From CAVWXT01 sp963759115 (GTDB lineage Bacteria > Planctomycetota > Planctomycetia > Pirellulales > Thermoguttaceae), in contig CAVWXT010000006.1 of the NCBI GenBank assembly GCA_963759115.1, positions 806,001 to 870,000 of the forward strand: a stretch of 64,000 nucleotides of DNA, read 5' to 3'. Shown piece after piece: positions 60,872-64,000 of the stretch; positions within the stretch are counted from its first letter, which is position 1, and each line of letters opens with the position of its first letter. Made by a program: the position numbers and the translations under genes. The notes beneath the pieces are model-generated. The model had not been told where the DNA came from. It made no database searches and saw nothing but the letters and a program-made list of their open reading frames with translations.

Positions 60872-61756
60872 TCACTCGATGTTCTGAATCATCTCGCGGA
60901 TCCGTTCGATCCCCGTCTTGATCTCGATGACGTGCCGAGCGATCTCCACGTCGTTGGCCTTCGATCCGATGGTATTGGCCTCGCGGAACATCTCCTGGGT
61001 GAGGAAGTCCAGCTTGCGGCCGGAGCTATCGGGCAATTCCATCGTCGTCTGGAACTGTTCCAGGTGGCTCCGCAGGCGGACGATCTCCTCCGAGATGTCG
61101 CTGCGATCGGCGAACAGGGCGACTTCCTTGATCAGGTCGGCCGGATCGAGCGAAACCTGCAACTCGGCCAGCGTCTTCTTCAGCCGCTCGAAAAGGCGAC
61201 TGCGGTACTCTTCCACCACCAAGGGCGTGCGGCGCTCGATCTGAGCCAGGCTGGCGATGGCTGTGCGGCAATTCGCGGCCAGGTCGGTGGCCATGTTCCG
61301 CCCCTCTTCCTTGCGCATCCGGCTGAGGTTCTCCAAGGCCAACTGCACGGCCCGCTCGATGAACGGCCAATCGGCCGTGGCGTCGACGGCGGCGCCCGAG
61401 GCGTCGTCGACCACGCCGGGCAACGGCAAGAGGGCCTCCAGCGGCAGCGAACCGTCGACGTTCCAGTCTTTCCGCAGCGATTCAAGCTGCCGCCGATAGC
61501 GGTCCAGCACCTCGACGTTGATTTTGTAGTCCTCGGGCGACCGCTTCCGATCCACCCGGACATTGACCTGGATCGTGCCGCGATGAACGGCGCCCCGCAA
61601 CGCCGTCTCGACCAGCGGCTCCAGCGAGGCGTAGCCCTCACTGGTGCGTACGGTCAGCTTGAAGAAGCGATTGTTGATGGTGCGGATTTCGACCGTCACG
61701 GCCAGGCCGTCCTGCTGGCAATGCGCCTCGCCAAAACCGGTCATGCTCTCTAGCAA
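60872..61756 (-). CDS. yicC: YicC-family endoribonuclease
   Basis: YicC proteins are Mg/Mn-dependent endoribonucleases with a role in RNA decay; the gene commonly precedes gmk. The 294-residue product has MLESMTGFGEAHCQQDGLAVTVEIRTINNRFFKLTVR at its start, LNCR-like NNRF included, and a C-terminal helical part with FLTQEMFREANTIGSKANDVEIARHVIEIKTGIERIREMIQNIE, both diagnostic. The frame is intact and length normal. Confidence 0.93.
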   Translation of the reverse strand: MLESMTGFGEAHCQQDGLAVTVEIRTINNRFFKLTVRTSEGYASLEPLVETALRGAVHRGTIQVNVRVDRKRSPEDYKINVEVLDRYRRQLESLRKDWNVDGSLPLEALLPLPGVVDDASGAAVDATADWPFIERAVQLALENLSRMRKEEGRNMATDLAANCRTAIASLAQIERRTPLVVEEYRSRLFERLKKTLAELQVSLDPADLIKEVALFADRSDISEEIVRLRSHLEQFQTTMELPDSSGRKLDFLTQEMFREANTIGSKANDVEIARHVIEIKTGIERIREMIQNIE

Positions 61757-61767
61757 GACAAGACTCC

Positions 61768-61872
61768 AAAATAATGATGAACGATGAGTGCTGAATGCTG
61801 AACGATGAATTGGAGCAGCGGACGGCGGGCGGTTTCCAGTTCATCACTCATCATTCAGCATTCATCATTTTT
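61768..61872. repeat. Imperfect inverted repeat of ATGATGA type
   Basis: AATGATGAACGATGAGTGCTGAATG on the left faces TCACTCATCATTCAGCATTCATCATT on the right around a GC-rich centre. It fills the gap between secG and yicC and could separate their transcripts. Confidence 0.7.
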
Positions 61873-61878
61873 CGCTGC

Positions 61879-62268
61879 TCACGGGCTTGATTCGCCCTTG
61901 GCCGGGGTTTGCTCCGGCGCGGCAGGCGCGGCAGGGGCGGCGCCTTGGCTGCCCGCCGGCTGCTTGTCGGTCGAAGCCGGAGCGGTGGCGCCCGGACGGT
62001 TTTCCGCTTTGCCGCCCAACGTGTCGCTCAAGGGGCTTGTGCCGACGCCGAGCATCTTCACGGTGAACATGCAGAGGATGATCCAGAAGGCGGCCACGCC
62101 GATCGTGATCTTCGTGAAGAGATCGCCGGCCTTGGTGCCGAACGCGCTTTGGCCGCCCATGCCGCCAAACGCGCCGGCCAACCCGCCCCCCTTGCCGCGC
62201 TGAATCAGCACCAGCACGATCAGGAACAGGGCAGTCAAGAATAGCAGCGTCAACAAAAGAGGCGCCAT
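61879..62268 (-). CDS. secG: Preprotein translocase subunit SecG
   Basis: SecG is the small membrane subunit of the SecYEG channel. The 129-residue protein has two membrane helices (LLLTLLFLTALFLIVLVLI and ITIGVAAFWIILCMFTVKML) separated by the typical QRGKGGGLAGAFGGMGGQSAFGTKAGD loop. A long Ala/Pro-rich tail follows, as in other planctomycetes. The ATG at 62268 is preferred over one seven codons upstream. It lies 17 bases after tpiA and is probably co-transcribed with it. Confidence 0.95.
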   Translation of the reverse strand: MAPLLLTLLFLTALFLIVLVLIQRGKGGGLAGAFGGMGGQSAFGTKAGDLFTKITIGVAAFWIILCMFTVKMLGVGTSPLSDTLGGKAENRPGATAPASTDKQPAGSQGAAPAAPAAPEQTPAKGESSP

Positions 62269-62285
62269 AGACGTCCTTCCTTCTC

Positions 62286-63041
62286 TCACAGGGCCCCGGC
62301 GACGATGCCCAAAAACTGGTCGACCTTCAGGCTCGCCCCGCCGACCAGGGCACCGTCGATATTGGGCTGTTTCAACAGTTCGGCGGCATTGTCGGGCTTG
62401 ACGCTGCCCCCGTACTGAATCCGAACCGAATTGGCAAGCGTTTCATTATAACGCTCGGCCATGATCTTGCGAAGGGCGACATGGACCTCCTCGGCCTGTT
62501 GGGGGGTTGCGACCTTCCCCGTGCCAATCGCCCACACCGGCTCGTAGGCGATCACGACAACCGAGAACTGCTCGGGCGGAATTCCGGCCAGCGAGCCGTC
62601 GAACTGGCGGCGAATGACGCTCAGGGTCTGCCCGGCCTCGCGCTCGGCCAGCAGTTCGCCGACGCAGACGATCGGCTTGAGCCCGGCCGCCAGTGCCACG
62701 CGCACCTTCTTGTTGATGGCCGCGTCGGTTTCGCCGAGGATGTGGCGGCGCTCGCTGTGGCCGAGGATCACGTACGTGCAGCCGAGGTCGCAGAGCATGG
62801 CCGCGCTGAGTTCGCCGGTGAAGGCCCCGTCGCGCTCGTGATACATGTTTTGGGCGCCCAAGGCGACCTTCGAGCCGGCAATGGCCCGGCCCACCGCATC
62901 CAGGTAGCAGCTTGGCGGGCAGACGGCCAGGTCAACGCCCTCGACGGACGCGGCCTTCTTGGCCACTCCTTCCGCCAGCGCCAGGGCCGCGGCCCGATTG
63001 AGGTTCATCTTCCAATTGCCGGCAATAAACGGACGTCTCAT
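62286..63041 (-). CDS. tpiA: Triosephosphate isomerase
   Basis: TpiA interconverts dihydroxyacetone phosphate and glyceraldehyde 3-phosphate. The 251-residue enzyme has the substrate lysine in FIAGNWKMNL, the catalytic histidine in VILGHSERR, the catalytic glutamate and loop 6 in AYEPVWAIGTGKVATP, and the phosphate-binding YGGSVKPDNAAEL. Length is normal and the frame intact. It heads a tpiA-secG pair. Confidence 0.97.
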   Translation of the reverse strand: MRRPFIAGNWKMNLNRAAALALAEGVAKKAASVEGVDLAVCPPSCYLDAVGRAIAGSKVALGAQNMYHERDGAFTGELSAAMLCDLGCTYVILGHSERRHILGETDAAINKKVRVALAAGLKPIVCVGELLAEREAGQTLSVIRRQFDGSLAGIPPEQFSVVVIAYEPVWAIGTGKVATPQQAEEVHVALRKIMAERYNETLANSVRIQYGGSVKPDNAAELLKQPNIDGALVGGASLKVDQFLGIVAGAL

Positions 63042-63145
63042 CGAATGTCGCTCCCTTTCTCAGTAAACAAAGCCCAGCCAGCCAAGGCAAACCACCAAGT
63101 GTACCCTACGCCGGCCTCCGTGTACACACTTGGCCAACAGTCAGC

Positions 63146-63265
63146 GGGGCCAATCGGTTATTCGCTGTGGGAGGCGACTCCTGTCGCCGATTGCTTGAAA
63201 AACAACCGGAAATCGGCGACAGGAGTCGCCTCCTACAGCCGGATTTGGGAAAACTGATTGGCCCT
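63146..63265. repeat. 120-bp palindromic dispersed element, copy B
   Basis: This is nearly identical to copy A at 36869-36989: GGGGCCAATCGGTTATTCGC...GGAGGCGACTCCTGTCGCCGATTGCTTGA, then the complementary half with AACTGATTGGCCCTG. It lies between tpiA and thrS. No gene overlaps. Confidence 0.88.
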
Positions 63266-63413
63266 GCCGCCGGCGCTGCTGCCCTTGCCACAACCGCGTC
63301 GTGCGAACTATACTTGTGACACGGAATCCCCCGGGCGAGCAATTCGCGGAGCGTCCTTTGTATCGATGCCCCACTCGCCAGAGGGGTGGTGTTACCAGGC
63401 TCGCTGGAGACCT

Positions 63414-64000
63414 ATGCTCAAAGTTACCCTGCCCGATGGAAAGACCCTCGAGTATTCTCGTCACGTTCGGCCGATCGACATTGCCGCCGAGATCGGCCCG
63501 CGGTTGGCCAAGGCCACTTTGGCCGCCGAAGTGGATGGCCGATTGGTTGGGGCCGGCGACTCGCTGCCCAGCGAAGGCCAAGTCGCCCTGCGGCTGGTGA
63601 CCAGCAAAGATCCCCAAGCCCTCGATCTGCTGCGGCATTCGTGTGCCCACGTGATGGCCCGGGCCGTGATGCGGCTCTTCGACGGCGTGCAATTGGCCTT
63701 TGGCCCGACCGTGGCCGAGCGGCTTCTACTACGATTTCCAGATGGAGCACGTCGCTCTCCGAGGACGACTTCCCCAAGATCGAGGCCGAGATGGCCCGGA
63801 TCGTCAAGGAGGACGAGCCGTTCGAGCGGGTCGAAATGGACCGCCAGGAGGCGATCCAGTTCTGCCGCGACCTGCAGCCAATCGCTCAAGGTCGAGCACC
63901 TCGAGGAAGGGCTGGCCGACGAGCCGACCGTCTCGTTCTATCGGCAGGGCGAGTTCATCGATCTCTGCCGCGGCCCGCACGTGCCCGGCGCGGGCGCGAT
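63414..64000 (+). CDS. thrS: Threonyl-tRNA synthetase, 5' part (runs off the window), frameshifted
   Basis: ThrRS charges tRNA-Thr. The TGS domain opens the protein (MLKVTLPDGKTLEYSRHVRPIDIAAEIGP), followed by the editing/second additional domain: LDLLRHSCAHVMARAVMRLF with the HxxxH zinc-like motif, then GFYYDFQMEH, SEDDFPKIEAEMARIVKEDEPFERVEM, HLEEGLADEPTVSFYRQGEFIDLCRGPHVPG. Indels occur near 63722, 63752 and 63880. The catalytic domain lies beyond the window. The ATG at 63414 follows a GGAGA site. The 145-base leader after the copy B element contains no recognised tRNA-like structure. Confidence 0.93.
   Translation, partial: MLKVTLPDGKTLEYSRHVRPIDIAAEIGPRLAKATLAAEVDGRLVGAGDSLPSEGQVALRLVTSKDPQALDLLRHSCAHVMARAVMRLFDGVQLAFGPTVAERLLLRFPDGARRSPRTTSPRSRPRWPGSSRRTSRSSGSKWTARRRSSSAATCSQSLKVEHLEEGLADEPTVSFYRQGEFIDLCRGPHVPGAGA

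Noticed and set aside
63300..63413. GGGGTGGTGTTACC in the thrS leader looks like the T-box signature GGGTGGNACCGCG
   Set aside because: The spacing inside the motif is wrong, the GCG end is missing, and no specifier stem or terminator could be drawn.

Overview
This 64 kb window is high-GC bacterial chromosome and most probably comes from a planctomycete (Pirellulales-like). The evidence is the gene content: an Lgt with a PDZ-like insert, a ScpB with a long Asp/Glu-rich tail, a secreted leucine-rich-repeat protein, a Tat-exported Gfo/Idh/MocA oxidoreductase, a DUF1598-type secreted protein, BlaI with a giant BlaR1-like M56 protein, a yicC-gmk-rpoZ-coa cluster, and many dispersed GC-rich palindromes. 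The assignment rests on gene content only; no rRNA or tRNA gene was seen.

Layout. 0-5.5 kb: secreted protein, RelE-type toxin-antitoxin pair, enolase, an orphan GspF-like protein, and a complete IS4-family insertion sequence. 5.9-11.3 kb: dnaE and a DUF1598-like gene. 11.5-17.6 kb: blaI-blaR1 with a clear promoter, then a decayed Rieske/FAD-oxidoreductase operon and a TPR gene. 17.6-31 kb, minus strand: DUF4276 and AAA ATPase pair, acyltransferase, second toxin-antitoxin pair, dapF, an AsmA-like giant, a GT39-like membrane protein, a PEPCK-like remnant, and the glyoxylate shunt genes aceA and aceB. 31.2-35.3 kb, plus strand: thiolase, enoyl-CoA hydratase, acyl-CoA synthetase and a truncated short-chain dehydrogenase. 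This set is divergent from the glyoxylate genes and functionally matched to them, since acyl-CoA breakdown yields acetyl-CoA for the shunt. 35.4-45.3 kb: LRR protein, oxidoreductase, Gly/His-rich TPR protein, dnaA, GNAT, PDZ protein and small genes. 45.6-49 kb: folK fused to a deoxynucleoside kinase, panC, lgt. 49.1-56.2 kb, minus strand: rhomboid-like protein, dual-OB-like protein, two DUF488 genes, scpB, a HEPN/MNT pair and a prolyl oligopeptidase. 56.4-64 kb: typA, then coaB, DUF4190-like, coaC, rpoZ, gmk, yicC, secG and tpiA on the minus strand, and the 5' part of thrS.

Two properties dominate. First, many genes that should be essential (dnaE, dnaA, lgt, typA, gmk, rpoZ, thrS, scpB) are broken by one- or two-base indels, often in G/C runs, while neighbours such as eno, panC, tpiA, dapF, aceA and yicC are intact. 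Indel errors in the sequence or assembly explain this better than biological decay. Such genes are listed as one feature with the breaks described. Second, the window is dense in dispersed inverted repeats (at least a dozen). Some lie inside coding sequence (dnaE, folK-kinase), one was the insertion target of the IS4 element, and one borders the truncated Rieske gene.
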